From positions 744,001-808,000 of the forward strand of contig CM074769.1 in NCBI GenBank assembly GCA_037355855.1: 64,000 nucleotides of DNA, written 5' to 3'. The notes below the pieces were generated by a model. It worked only from the letters and a program-made list of their open reading frames with translations. It had not been told where the DNA came from and ran no database searches. Shown here one piece after another: positions 1 through 11,539 of this stretch. A program made the translations under genes and the position numbers. The stretch is from Pseudo-nitzschia pungens. Taxonomy: Eukaryota > Bacillariophyta > Bacillariophyceae > Bacillariales > Bacillariaceae. The stretch's first letter is position 1; every line of letters starts with the position of its first letter.

Positions 1-696
1 CGGAGGTCGTTCGTTCCGCACCGGCCGCGGAAGACGCCGCTCCGCCGCCGGCAGCCGCGGACGAGCCGGGACCGCTGCTGTCGTCGTTGTTGTTCTCTTC
101 CTCCATCTTTTTCTTGATGAGCATCTTGCGGCGCATTCGGGCGACACCGACGTATTTTTTCTTGGGCTCCGAAGAAGTAGTGGACGCGATGGGAGCGGAC
201 TCAGATTCCTCGCATTCGTCGCTGGGGGCGGCTTCCACCTTCTCGGGCTGATGCTCAACGGGCTCTTCCTTCTTGGGCTCCGCCGTTTCGCTCGTGCTTT
301 CTTCCGGTTTGGACTCGGACTCGGCTTCGGCTTCGGCAGCACTCGCTCCGCCAGATTCCGGTTCGGCAGTGGCAGTGGCAGGGGCCGGAGCGGGAGCGGG
401 AGCGGGAGCCGCCGACTTTTTGCCGTACCGTCGCTGCCGCGCCGCTCGGATGCGCGCCGCCTTGGAGAGGCTCTCCTTCTTCTCCTCCTCGTCCTGGGCC
501 GCCGATCCGTCCACGTACTGCATTCGATTGTTGGCCTTTTCCAGGATTCGCCGGCGGCGCTTCTCGGCCTGGGCACGGGCCGCTTCCATGGCGTCCTCGT
601 TGGTCTGCTGCTGCTGCTGCTCCTCCTCCTCGGGCTTGCTATCGTCCTCCACCGTCTCCGCGACGACGGGGGTCGTGTCTTCGTTTTCTTCTGCCA
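1..696 (-). CDS. Partial protein with GET2/CAMLG-like N-terminal motif
   Basis: The reading frame starts at the ATG ending at 696 and stays open to the left window edge, giving 232 codons of a longer protein. The N-terminus is acidic and Gln-rich. Residues 47-59 read RRRRILEKANNRM and are followed by YVDG; this is very close to the short basic motif at the cytosolic N-terminus of GET2/CAMLG tail-anchored-protein receptors, which recruits the GET3 ATPase. The rest of the visible part is low-complexity Ala/Pro/Glu with a second basic patch (ARMRRKMLIKKKMEEE). The transmembrane helices expected at the C-terminus of a GET2 homologue would lie outside the window, so the assignment rests on one short motif. 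The gene itself is well supported by the long open frame and codon use; the function is inference. Confidence 0.6.
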
Positions 697-2217
697 TTGT
701 GCGAGATGCTATGAGATGGGATGGGATGGGATGCGATGAAAAGCGGTGCGTACGTGTTTGATGGTATGTACTTAGTATCTGCTATGTTGTTTCTTTTTGC
801 TTGTTTCTTTTTGACCCACTTGCGAATGAATGCTGCCGTAGGTGCTTTCGTCTAAAAAGGTTGCAAGGGTTTGCTTTGGTTTCCTTTCAGTTCTTGTGCC
901 GTACACGTTTCCGTTTTCTGGTTCGAGAAGTAAGATTTACCGGTAGGTGATGTTGTCGTCAGTATTACTTGTACTTGTCACTTGTAATTACTTGTAAGTT
1001 GCTCGTAAAGGTACGGTATTTTGTTACGAATCTCCTGAAAGCCTCTCATCACATGGGCTGAGACAACGAACCTCTGATGACTTTGCATCGTATGATACGA
1101 GTACACAAACGGGTACAGTACGTACCTCCACTAGGCAAAGGAACCTCGCTCGTGGCTCGTTGCTCGTGGCCGCTAGTCCAATAGACGGCATTGTTTCAAA
1201 TTCAAAACACAAAACACACACGCACATCGTCACACACTTTGTGTCGGCATGTTATCATAAAAACTGATACTAGAAGCAAGGTATGTCCTCCAAATGGTCG
1301 AGTGAGTCAAAGAATATTACGAAGTACTTCATAGTTTTTGCTACACTCGTGTTGGATGGTAAGGTTAATTAATTAACCTTACCGTAACCTAATGACATCA
1401 TATTACCTTACGTAAAGTAACTTAACCTTACTTCTGCACAACCAATCGCGGATGCAACCTTGGCGACATTCAGTCGTGGGGTATGTTGCTGGAAGCGGAC
1501 TGGAAGGAGATGATATGTCATTCGTTCTGTGTTTCCCGGTTCCCGATTTTTCGATTCAGTAATTAGTAATTACTGCCGTACTTGTACGTATTCCATTTTC
1601 TCACAAGGTTTTGTACCGGTGTTCCAATGGCGTTCCTGGCGATGGAGATACCAATCATTGGTCGCTTCAGTACCCGATATGCAAGCTGCAACGCCGATGT
1701 AGATAGTGGAGGGGGTGACTGCGATCGTTGATCTCTCCCGCGCTAATCTCGAAGCCCTTCGGTATCGGCATTGCGCTTGAGAGATTGATTGATTGATTGA
1801 TTTGTTGCAGACCAGGCTTGGGATCATTTGCGATGTGTTCGTGTTCGAGAAAGGTAAGAAATGAGAAGCTAGAAGACACGCATTGGGAATGCGTGAACCG
1901 AGCGATATGGTGTCATTTTGTGAGCGCGTGCGAGTGTCTCGGTCGAAGCGATCCATGCTCTAGAGGGAAAGGCATCACTAATAATACTGTACCACGCAAG
2001 TCTTCAATCACATGAGTGAAAGGGATGAGAGTACGACGAGACTATCTGTGGTTGAATGTGTCTGTTACAACTATCTTAGCAAAATGAGGTAGAAGGCACG
2101 ACATCAACGAACCACCACCATGCGGGGCAACGTCTAGCATCGATGTTGGACAATCTTGTGCTTGGATATCATCAAATCCCATTCATTCACGATAAAGGTC
2201 AACGTCTTCTCGCGGAT
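697..2217. other. Intergenic, no gene recognised
   Basis: Short open frames here lack recognisable domains. It contains a GTAAGATTTACCGG element near 929-942, a palindrome at 1358-1383, several TAACCTTAC-type motifs (1375-1435) and a (GATT)n microsatellite near 1781-1803. Confidence 0.5.
1358..1383. repeat. Perfect 26-bp palindrome containing GGTAAGGTTAA arms
   Basis: Arms GGTAAGGTTAATT and AATTAACCTTACC are exact reverse complements without a spacer. The arm carries the AAGGTTA motif that recurs in other intergenic regions of the window. Confidence 0.85.
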
Positions 2218-2956
2218 TTAGGGCACCAAGTTCTCCGTCGCAAACTTGTGCAGTGCCGGAATCGTGTCCTAGAGCTTCTTCCACTCCTCGAGGGACATCG
2301 GTGGCTGCTTTGCGGCCTGGGCAAAATTTTTCGTGAGAGGCCATCCCTCCCTGACCACCACTTTGTGATGGCAATGAGCATATATTTGTCGTAGTATTCG
2401 AGCTTGGGGTTTACAATGAAGGAATCCAGCGCCCACAATTCCCTCGTGGTAAATGCCTCCAGCATCAATGGCATGATGTTCGTTTCTTCGTTCACGAGAT
2501 GCGTGTCCAGTGCCGCCTCCAGATGCTGTCGCTCTCGGACCCAAGAATGTCGTCTGCGAGTTCCTTGACGTCGTCGTGGTCCTTTGCGGTCAAAATATCC
2601 TCGGGGATCTGTCTGTCCGAGTCGTTGGCTTTCAAAAGCGCCTGCAAAGCCGGTATGAACAGCTCGTCTTCCACCCTCGAGTGCAGATCGAGAATTTCCT
2701 TCCATTTCTTGAAAGCCTGCGAGATGTCCTTTCCCTGCTCGCATTGCATCCGGATGTAGGTCAAGTGGTTTCGAAAGGCTTTGTGAATGTAGACATAATT
2801 GTCCACGACGGCATCCCAGCTTAAGTGTTGGATGTGCTCCTCTTTGACTGCTACAGATCCCACTTTCAAGGGACATTGTTCGTGGCGATAGATGAGGAAG
2901 GCGGCAGCCGCTGATCCACCTACAGCAACAAGGAGTGTAAATTGGAATAGCACCAT
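2218..2956 (-). pseudogene. Hemerythrin/HHE-domain membrane protein, broken by frame changes and an in-frame stop
   Basis: From an ATG ending at 2956 the frame encodes an N-terminal membrane segment (MVLFQFTLLVAVGG then SAAAAFLIYR). A hemerythrin-like helical bundle with the expected ligands follows: HKAFRNH, HSRVEDELF (HxxxE) and HDDV. Near 2531-2545 similarity moves to another frame, which supplies RQHLEAALDTHLVNEET, including the second HxxxE, and the helix after it. Near 2340-2362 it moves again to the frame with AKQPPMSLEEWKKL, which hits TAG at 2269-2271; beyond that stop the same frame still looks coding (DTIPALHKFATENLVP) before a TAA at 2218-2220. The parts join with no sequence missing, so introns are unlikely. 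The best reading is a decayed gene with two frameshifts and at least one nonsense change; assembly error is the main alternative. Confidence 0.75.
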
Positions 2957-4328
2957 TGTCGCGTAATGCAGTACAATACGGTACGTGTTTTCTGTATTGT
3001 TTTTTGGAAGTTTCGAAACAATGCGCAACAAATGAAGGATTCTTCCGGAAAGCTCAGCAGATGGTCTGCGTTCGGAAGAATAAGATTGCAGTAGGAAATT
3101 TGTTCCAGTATGTTAGGCGTTTGTGCAAATAGTAATGCTCATATGAAACGAATTCCATAGAAGAAAACTCCGATATGCATGGCCGGGAATCTGCCGGCTC
3201 TTTCATAGTATTCAATAAACCTTACCCTGAAGGCTAACAAAATCACACATAATCAACCGAATGAATCTATCATTTTTTCCCTAAGGTATTCCTTCTTTTG
3301 ACTGATAAGAGAGGATTCATTCCAATCGAGTACATAGTATGATAGCAGAACGTACAAGTTCGTACGCTAGGAAAAATGTTTTCGAACAACTCTCAGCAAG
3401 AACATCTCGGTGACCACCAAAACCTTTTGGTGGTAAGCCTCGACGCTGGAAAATAAACTACAAAAAGCTTGCAATTCTCCGAGCTCCAGCATCAAAACAC
3501 ATTAAGATAATCAAACCAAAGTGCGGAGTGCCGCCAAATTCCGTCTTGCTTCGTAAATTGGCGCTGGAAGCAATGAACGACAGCATGGTTATTGGCGGCA
3601 GGGCTGGATTCCCTGTTACTGGGAGTTGATCAGTTTAATGACCAATTCCTGGGTTTGTGCGTATTGGCGGTGGTGGGAAAGCATATTTTTGTTCTTGTTA
3701 CTACTATCAGTGGTGGTGGTGGCATCTGACTTGTTGCATTTCTTCTTCGTCATTGGCAGTTTTGAATCAGTTAAAAATATTGAAGGACTTTTGTTCCTGC
3801 TTCTTATCTCAACCATACCACATTTGAGATTGAATTCATAATGCTTATGGCTTTGCACCTCAATCACATTCTTATCTCTGCTCTCTCAAAATTTGTCTTA
3901 AAAAAGAGTTTGGCGATTACTACAACAAGTACAATATCATATGTAACAGTAATAGCTAAAGTATGTAATAGTGTAACATCTACACGTGGAGAACAATTGG
4001 ATTGATTGATTCACGTTCGTTGTTGAGGAAGACTTTGTTATTAGGATACTACGGTAAGTACGAAGCTTGTACATACCATTGCGCAAGAGTGTCTACCGTA
4101 ATTACTTGAGAATGTTTTTACGTTTTGCTTGAAAAGGGATTGGCGGTTAACTTAGCTTTACCTGCACTTGTCAGCATGATAGTGGATTGCATTCGGATGC
4201 ACGACATCATCAGGATCGAAGAATCAATATCAATATTGACAATCAGCACAACCTACTAGATTGGCAAGACCGTGAGTTTGCTCCTCCAAAATACTCTGCA
4301 CTCATACCGAGAGTCCAGAAAACCAAAA
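2957..4328. other. Intergenic, no gene recognised
   Basis: AT-richer spacer between the hemerythrin pseudogene and the P450. Only short unconvincing frames are present. The 5' end of the P450 transcript must start in the last part of this stretch. Confidence 0.5.
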
Positions 4329-6375
4329 ATGAAGCTTTGCTTGTTATCCTTTCTTCTTTGGGCAGAGACATCAACTGCATTTCTCTCCCCATCGAAGGTT
4401 GCGGCAGTCTCAAAAGCGACGCCTGCCACTGCCATCTGGTCTTCCTTGAAAGAAGACGAAACGAAGACAGAAGCTGTCACATCGGAACAAAATGGTCAGG
4501 CGGCAGTTGACCCCGACGCCGAAGGCTTACCATGGTGGTGGGAGTTGGTATGGAAACTAGACATTATGAAGAAGGGTGAACAAGGGGAAGAGATCATTTT
4601 CGGAGACTCGGCAAATGTATTGCGAACCAACATTGAACAGATTTACGGTGGATACCCCAGTTTGGATGGATGTCCGTTGGCAGAGGGAGAATTGAACGAC
4701 ATCGCCGATGGTACTATGTTCATCGGGCTCCAAAACTACTACAAAAACTACGGATCGCCCTACAAATTGTGTTTCGGTCCCAAGTCGTTTTTGGTTATTT
4801 CGGATCCCGTCCAGGCTAGACATTTACTGAGGGATGCAAACAAGAACTACGACAAGGTGAGTTCCTTGCCTCTTCGACAAGAAAGTTAACGATGAATGAA
4901 TGAAACACGGATGTGTTCGTGATAGGGTTGATGGCATCAAAATTGTGTTTGAAAAGAAAAAAATCAATACGAGAAGGAGAGAGGCTCGAGCTCTGATGCC
5001 TAGCACCATAAACAACTCACGGGCATCATTATCGTTTTAAATTCAACAGGGTATTCTCGCCGAGATTTTGAAACCCATCATGGGAAAGGGACTCATTCCG
5101 GCGGATCCCGAGACTTGGGCCAATCGCCGACCCCAGATTGTCCCAGCCTTTCACAGAAAATGGTTGGAATACATGATTGGTCAATTTGGTTACTGTAACG
5201 GACCCCTCATCGAATCCTTGAACAAACTCGCTGATACTACCGGTAAGGTTGAGATGGAGGAGAAATTTTGCTCCGTCGCCCTGGATATCATCGGAAAATC
5301 CGTTTTCAATTATGAATTTGGTTCCGTTACCGAAGAGAGTCCGGTGATCAGAGCGGTCTATTCGGCGCTCGTCGAAGCCGAACATCGATCGATGACACCC
5401 GCCCCGTACTGGGACCTCCCACTCGCCAATCAACTCGTTCCGCGATTGAGAAAATTCAATTCCGATCTCGACCTCCTCAATACCGTCCTCGACGAGCTCA
5501 TCCAGGGAGCGAAGAAAACGAGATCCGAGGCAGACATTGAGCAGTTGGAGCAGCGTAATTACGCCGAGGCTACGGATCCTTCCATGCTCCGATTTTTGGT
5601 CGACATGAGAGGAGCAGATATCGACAATAAGCAACTTCGTGATGACTTGATGACCATGCTTGTTGCCGGTCACGAAACAACGGCAGCCGTGTTGACCTGG
5701 TCTCTGTTCGAACTCTCGAAAAACTCAGACATCATGGCCAAGGTTCTCGAAGAAATCGACAGAGTTGTCGGTGATCGTCACCCAACCTATGAGGACATCA
5801 AGGAGATGAAATACGTTCGCATGGTAATTGCCGAAACCCTGCGAATGTACCCTCAACCGCCCCTCTTGATCCGACGATGCAGAACGGAAGACACCTTGCC
5901 CGCCGGAGGTGGACGGGAGGCAACCGTTATCCGAGGAATGGACATCTTTTTGCCTTTGTACAACATTCACAGAGACGAAAGATTCTGGCCCAACCCCGAC
6001 ACCTTCGATCCCGAGCGTTTCACCAGGCCGTACAAGAACCCCGATGTTCCAGAATGGAAGGGTTTCGATCCAGAGAAGTGGTCGAAGTTGCTCTACCCCA
6101 ACGAAATTGCCTCTGACTTTGCGTTCATGCCGTTTGGCGCCGGTTCCAGAAAGTGTGTTGGTGACGAATTTGCCGTGATGGAAGCTGTTGTCACCTTGGC
6201 AATGACCCTGAGACGCTTCGAATTTGAATTCGACGAGTCGAAATTCGTTGGCAAGACCGATATCAATGACCATCCTTACGACCTGAATCATCCCGTGGGC
6301 ATGCGAACCGGAGCCACAATTCACACAAGAAATGGATTGCACATGCTCATCAAGAGACGCCAAACTTCTGATTAG
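4329..6375 (+). CDS. Cytochrome P450, CYP97-type carotenoid hydroxylase, plastid-targeted
   Basis: There are two exons, 4329-4856 and 5050-6375, with a GTGAGT...CAG intron in phase 0; the spliced protein is 617 residues. The N-terminus is a signal peptide ending in TSTA|FLSPSK, a classic diatom bipartite plastid presequence. The splice joins NYDK to GILAEILKPIMGKGLIPAD, a run typical of CYP97. P450 hallmarks are all present: I-helix AGHETTA (about 382-388), ETLR (about 438-441), PERF (about 497-500) and heme loop FGAGSRKCVG with Cys about 545. CYP97 enzymes hydroxylate carotenoid rings in plastids (LUT1/LUT5 in plants); in diatoms this would serve xanthophyll synthesis. Whether it acts on the beta or epsilon ring cannot be told from sequence alone. 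No defects are seen. Confidence 0.93.
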
Positions 6376-7576
6376 GAAGTCGGGCGCGAACATTTACAAT
6401 GATTCCGAGTGATTCTCCGCAACGCTAAGAAATGTGGTTGATCATAACAGAATTACTAAATATCACTTTGAAACTGATTGGATATCACAAAGCAGCTTGC
6501 ATGTTGTAATGATAGTGCGATTGTTAAAAAAGCTAGATGAAGGTACGATGGTTGGATTTCGCGCAGCCGGGATCCTTTACATATATGACGTAGTAGTGGA
6601 TCATGGGGAATTGCAAGCAACAAGTACCACAAAGTTGCCAATTGCTGGACGACTGCATCATATTTTCGGTTTCATAAGGTGTACATAGGTGTTTGGAACT
6701 GTTTCTCCGGACGGACGCTCATTTGGCATTTGCTCAATTTTTGGTTGAAAGGATTATTTTTCGTCACAGCAATGAAATTACCTGTGTTTGATCAAAGATT
6801 ACGATGATTCTTGTTGCCAGCACTTACTCTCTACTAGTAGTACTACTAGTGGTGCTATGATTGAAACAACAAGTTTTGCTCCGACTGAAAGAAAGTTATC
6901 CTTTTCAATCAAATGGATTCCAGAGGAATAGTAGTCGTGAGGAAAGTACATCACAACCATGTGACCATTGCGGATGATACTGACTACCACAACTGCCGCC
7001 ATTAAGGATGGTACTAGTAGTACCACCAGCACCACCAACAAGATCATGCTGGTATCCTCCTCCTTATCGTCCTCCTCGTCCTGTCCACCAGCAGGTGCTA
7101 CTAGTACTAGTAGTAGTACTAGTACCTCCTCCCTTTTGTGTGAGTAGTAGTACTAATATTGCATCAAACTTTTCTGGCTACAGAGATGATAGAATCTTGT
7201 GTACCACTGTGGTGTCAATCTGTACCTGTACATTTGGTATTTCTATTCCGCAACAACTTCACCCTTGCTTGTTCTCATCATTTTCACAACATTATTTGGA
7301 TAGTCAGTCCAAGTTCGTACGTACCAGCAGTAGAAGAACGTTTTATGTTCGATGTCATCCATGGATGGCGCACCGTATTAGGCACATTGAAAACTAATAG
7401 AGACGGCGTGACCTAATAATGTCGAGAACAATAATGTCCCAACAAAAAATTATCCGTTTACTCGATCGCCATTGAACATTAATTCTTCGTCTTGAACTGC
7501 ATCACCTCTTAACCGACGAGCATCCCGGTACATTTTTTCTTACGGTCGTTACAACTCTTGTCATTACCAAATCCGA
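6376..7576. other. Intergenic with dense ACT/AGT (CTAGTA) tracts
   Basis: No gene is recognised. Clusters of TACTAGTA and AGTAGTACT units lie near 6831-6852, 7009-7024, 7096-7126 and 7143-7154. The short frames across them are translations of simple sequence. Confidence 0.6.
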
Positions 7577-9535
7577 ATGGGTCGAAAAATGCAGCGGGGC
7601 ACCCCGAACCGAACGAACACCCTCGGAATCGCTGTGGCGGCCTTTCTGTTTGGATGCATTCTGTCGTCGACGATAGTCCTGAACTATGTCGCGATCTCGA
7701 ACGATCCCCCGCACTCGGACCTCGGAAACTCGGTCCGACTCGGCGTGGAACCGCCGAATTCAAAGACGCCGCCAAAAGAAGTGCCGCAAACACCGAAGCA
7801 GCAATCCAAGTCTCGCGCCATGAGCGAAGCTCTGGATGCCAGATCGATCAGCAGCAGCACGAATCCCCTCTTTGGCCAGAAAATTCTGATTGCGATCGCC
7901 GCCTTTGACTTTGCCCAGATTCCCCACCTGGGAGAGGTTTTGGATGCGTACCAGGACTTGTGCGTGACGGGTGCCACCAAGGTCGACGTCGTGATCCACG
8001 CTACGGTGGCGTATCCTGTAACCCTCATCGACATGCTCAACGCCCGGTTGCTTTCCTCCTGCAAGGACGTTTTTTCGATCGAGATCGTTCTCAAGCCGAG
8101 CCAGATGCGGCTGCACCTGGTCGACGTGCACCGCGAACTCTTTTATTCCAAGATCGACGAGTACGACTTGTTCATCTACACGGAGGACGATATCCGGGTG
8201 CCGCCGAGGGTGGTGGGGGCCTACCTCGAGGAAACAAAGAACGTGCAAAAGATTGTCGGCAAGCAAAAGGCGAGCGACTTCAATGTGGGGATCGTCCGGT
8301 ACGAGTACAACTTTCCGAGCAACGCGGCAATCGACGACAAGACGAGGCACGCCACCCAAAACGTCACGAGGGTGTACTGGGAGCACGGATTTTACCCCGT
8401 CTATCCCGAAGCCCTTTCCCCGGCACTTCATCGGAAGCTTGAGGAATCATACGTGACGATGAGAAACGCTCACCAGGGGATGTTTCTCGCCACGAGAGAT
8501 CTCTTGAAGGCGTGGAAGGAACGAAAGAATTGCAACTTTCACATTGCGAGCAATCGGCCTTCCAAAAAAGGGGAATCAAGTCAGCCCTTGCTGGGAACAC
8601 AACGAGTGTGGTGAGTGTGTTTGCAACGCATTATAGTGCATTCGGACGAAACGATATGCCAAACAATTGGATTGGAAGAACTCGGAAGAAACACGAGCAG
8701 GATGCCTCTCGATGGAAAAATGCGTTGTCGGGTTTGATGGTGTGAGGGTCGGGAGGCATTTGTCGCACGGGTTTTGCAATGGTTCTACGGTGCCCGTAAA
8801 AAGGCCCGTTGCGTGTCCTCCTCCCATTCTGTCCGATCTTGTGTTTTACGACCTTTTCTTTGTTGTCCCTCTTTCCCGATTGTCGCGTCGCACTCGTTCT
8901 CACACAATCCTCCCCCGTCGTCTTTCTTTTTTCGGTGGATCGATCACCTGATTGCGCAACGCACACACCAGGATGAGTTCCAACCACCTGTACAACAGAC
9001 AGTATGGGTGTGGCGTCAAGCAGGTTCTTCCGGCCAATAGATTCGGAACCCTGACCGTCCTGCACCTGCCGAACAAGAACTATCGTCGCGTAGGACATTT
9101 CCGAAACAGGTGCGTTGGTCGTGGATGATGGAAGGCCGCTTTGCTTTGCTCTGCGTCGTCCTTGGGGTTCCGTTGGGTGTTTCTCACAGCATTTGTTTGT
9201 TTGTGGCATACGTATGTTTTTTTGTTCTTGGTTTTTGTGTTCTTTGGTTTTGCATTGGTAACGACAGAACCTTTTCGGACGGAACGGAGGTCTTTGATTT
9301 CGGGTCCCCCAGCCTGCTGAGCGAGTTGAGGCTCCACCTCGAGATCCGAAAGAACACCAAGCAGGTGCCGACCCTACCGTACGCCGGGATTCGCATGACG
9401 GACGAGATTGTCAGGCAACGGCAACGAACCCCTCTGCTGGAGCGGAGGATGGGAGAATACCAGGCCTACGTCGACCGCGGAGGCATACTGAGCGAGGAAG
9501 ACATGGGGAAGACCGCTCTTGTAGAAGACCGGTGA
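7577..9535 (+). CDS. Type II membrane glycosyltransferase-like protein
   Basis: Three exons (7577-8610, 8972-9109, 9268-9535) encode 479 residues. Both introns are phase 2: GTGAGT...CCAG (361 bp) and GTGCGT...ACAG (158 bp). The splices restore the runs TQRVW|MSSNHLYN and RRVGHFRNR|TFSDGTEVFD. Residues about 17-37 form one uncleaved hydrophobic anchor after a basic start, followed by a Pro/Ser-rich stem and a globular domain from about residue 100. The run DLFIYTEDDIRV (EDD at 203-205) resembles the metal-binding acidic motif of glycosyltransferases. The layout matches a Golgi type II enzyme, and I recall the family as common in diatoms without an assigned substrate. The last exon and 3' UTR overlap a 119-bp tandem duplication. 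Confidence 0.8.
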
Positions 9536-9745
9536 CGAAATTCACGACAGCTAACGGTGTTCTGCATCATCCTACAATAAATCGCATAAACGACATGGAT
9601 TTGAAACAAAACGATTTTAGTCTGGGGAAGACCGCTCTTGTAGAAGACCGGTGACGAAATCTGCGACAGCAAACGGTGTTATACATCATCCTTCAAATAA
9701 TACATCACATAAAAGACATGGATTTGAAACAAAACGTTTTTATTC
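9504..9745. repeat. Two tandem copies (about 119 bp) of the end of the preceding gene
   Basis: Copy 1 (9504-9622) contains the last codons, the stop and the following UTR of the glycosyltransferase-like gene. Copy 2 (9623-about 9745) repeats it with a few substitutions and small indels. Both begin TGGGGAAGACCGCTCTTG and share GACATGGATTTGAAAC. Only copy 1 is in frame with the gene. Confidence 0.9.
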
Positions 9746-9909
9746 TAGTTTAAGGTTCGTGGTCTAATGGCGTAGATCGATTGATTCTTTTCCAAACCCC
9801 TCCTCCACTCTCGCAGATTGCAAATAAATCACTTCGGAGTTGTGAAAGGGTTCGTCTCTATGATTCGGAAACGGTCCTTGCAAGAAACACCGCAGCCGAC
9901 GTCGTCGTC

Positions 9910-10185
9910 TTAATCTTCTTCGTTCCAGGTCACTTCGGTGTAGCCCAGCTCTTCGGCCGCGGCTTTCTGTTCGTCGGTAAGGTCCTTCCAGTATTCGTCC
10001 ATGACATCGGGTTCCTTGTCCTTGTCCCAGAGCTTCTTGGTGTATCCGAGGATTGCACAAAGCTTTTGGATGTTCTCCGGGAGTTCGTCCCAGTCGTAGT
10101 CTTCGTACTCGTCCAAAACTAAAGGCATCTTTTTCTCTTCTGTGCCGGTTGTTGGTTCTGCTGCTTTCGAGGAAAAGCAACCCAT
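9910..10185 (-). CDS. Small acidic protein with N-myristoylation/palmitoylation signal
   Basis: This single-exon gene encodes 91 residues. The start MGCFSSK fits Gly2 myristoylation with palmitoylation of Cys3, which would place the protein on a membrane face. The rest is acidic and rich in Trp and Tyr. It carries two related segments: LPENIQKLCAILGYTKKLWD and LTDEQKAAAEELGYTEVTWN, each of the form L-x(9-10)-LGYT-x3-W. Such LGYT...W repeats are familiar from stramenopile proteins, but I know of no assigned function. The ATG follows the usual context and no upstream in-frame ATG competes. It is convergent with the glycosyltransferase-like gene. Confidence 0.75.
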   Translation of the reverse strand: MGCFSSKAAEPTTGTEEKKMPLVLDEYEDYDWDELPENIQKLCAILGYTKKLWDKDKEPDVMDEYWKDLTDEQKAAAEELGYTEVTWNEED

Positions 10186-11539
10186 GCTATTGTGAATTGT
10201 GCGCCGAGTGAGAATGGATTTTGACGACTATGTTGTTTTGACTGCTACTACTAGCTGCTATGTCAAACTCAGCAAAACCCGTAATAACGGGAAGAGGAAG
10301 ATTAGTATTAGTCACACTGAGATTCATTCAGTCTGATTCCTTCCCTTGGATCTTCGGTTGATTGTTACGCAGTGGGAAAAATGCATACTAATAGCCGGTA
10401 GCTCTTCCAACGCATAAGTGGGCACGCGTTCTCAGATTTTTTGCGGCAGTCTTTTGATCCGTTGATTTCCACGAATCTGCTATGCCCAATTCCCGGGCGC
10501 CGTCTCGTCTGGCCAGCAACTACCGGTCTGAAGGTGTCGTGTTGCTAGTTGACCAACCCTCCTAGGAGCTATGGGACCTGCGGTCCTATGTATAGGTATA
10601 CTAACTATGATACATAGGTTTGGCGGGCTAACAAAGCTGCTAGAGAGAAAGTGTGATCGCATATGCGACTGCACGTAGCAGGGCTTAAGTCCCATGCTAG
10701 AAGCAGTTGCAAAGGTGCATCGCAAGGGTGGGAATGGGTGGGAACTTTTTCTCAGACCGCCATTGTCGGTCCGTTCACGAAGACAGCTTTACGGCTCGCT
10801 CTTTGCGAAAACAATGAGAATAGTATCCGTACCAAAGACCCCTGCTCGGCAACTCTGCCTACTGCTCTACATTCTACTGTACCTGCTCATTCCTCACTGT
10901 TCAGCTCTGTTCACTACGGCACTGGACAATGGTAGGCTTGGGTCAATGGTACGGATCATACGATCCTACATTGCCTTTCGCACTTGCCTTGCCCTAAGAG
11001 TATTAGTGACTTCGTCGTAACTTACCACGCGTCGAAATGGGAATCGTCCGAGCGCGCACGTCTCCGTCTAATGAAGATACGGTATGTTATTCAGCGGAAT
11101 CATGGTGCGATGGGGGATGCAATGTGGTGGCGGGTCCCGGGGTAACTTAACCTTACTGGTAGGGATCTGTAATAAGTAAGGTTACGGTAACCTTAACCTT
11201 ACGACTACATCATACTACAGCAGAACAGGATAACCGGAATCTTAATCAAGAATCTTGCAGTAAGACCTTAACCTTACGTAAACCTTAAAATTATCTTTTT
11301 CGTTTGGATGGATCCATTCCCGGGAAAATGACTACCGGTACGGTTACACGTCGTGCCTGGAAACTTCTGGCTCGTTCCCTGCATCGTTTCGAATAGGAAC
11401 GAGACGCGGCATCCGTTGACCCTACCGGTATTCTTTTTTAAATTCGCTTCTCCAAGGCTTTTGATGAGTTAAGAGAGAACGAGAGAAAGAACATGAGACG
11501 GGTACCGGTAATCTTACAGCCCTTCTCCTTGCCTATTGG
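10186..11539. other. Intergenic with TAACCTTAC motif cluster
   Basis: No gene is supported. Between 11140 and 11290 there are at least five GTAAGGTT/AACCTTAC motifs, and an ACCGGTAATCTTAC element lies at 11504-11517, only about 23 bases before the next start codon. A short frame from 10814 has a hydrophobic start but no further support. Confidence 0.5.

Noticed and set aside
2199..2876. 225-codon frame as an intact gene of its own
   Set aside because: Only its middle resembles hemerythrin; its first and last parts are out-of-frame reads of the neighbouring segments, which fits a frameshifted pseudogene.
10814..11020. Short frame with a signal-peptide-like start (MRIVSVPKTPARQLCLLLYI)
   Set aside because: No conserved sequence after the hydrophobic run, no splice continuation found and no stable context; chance is more likely.
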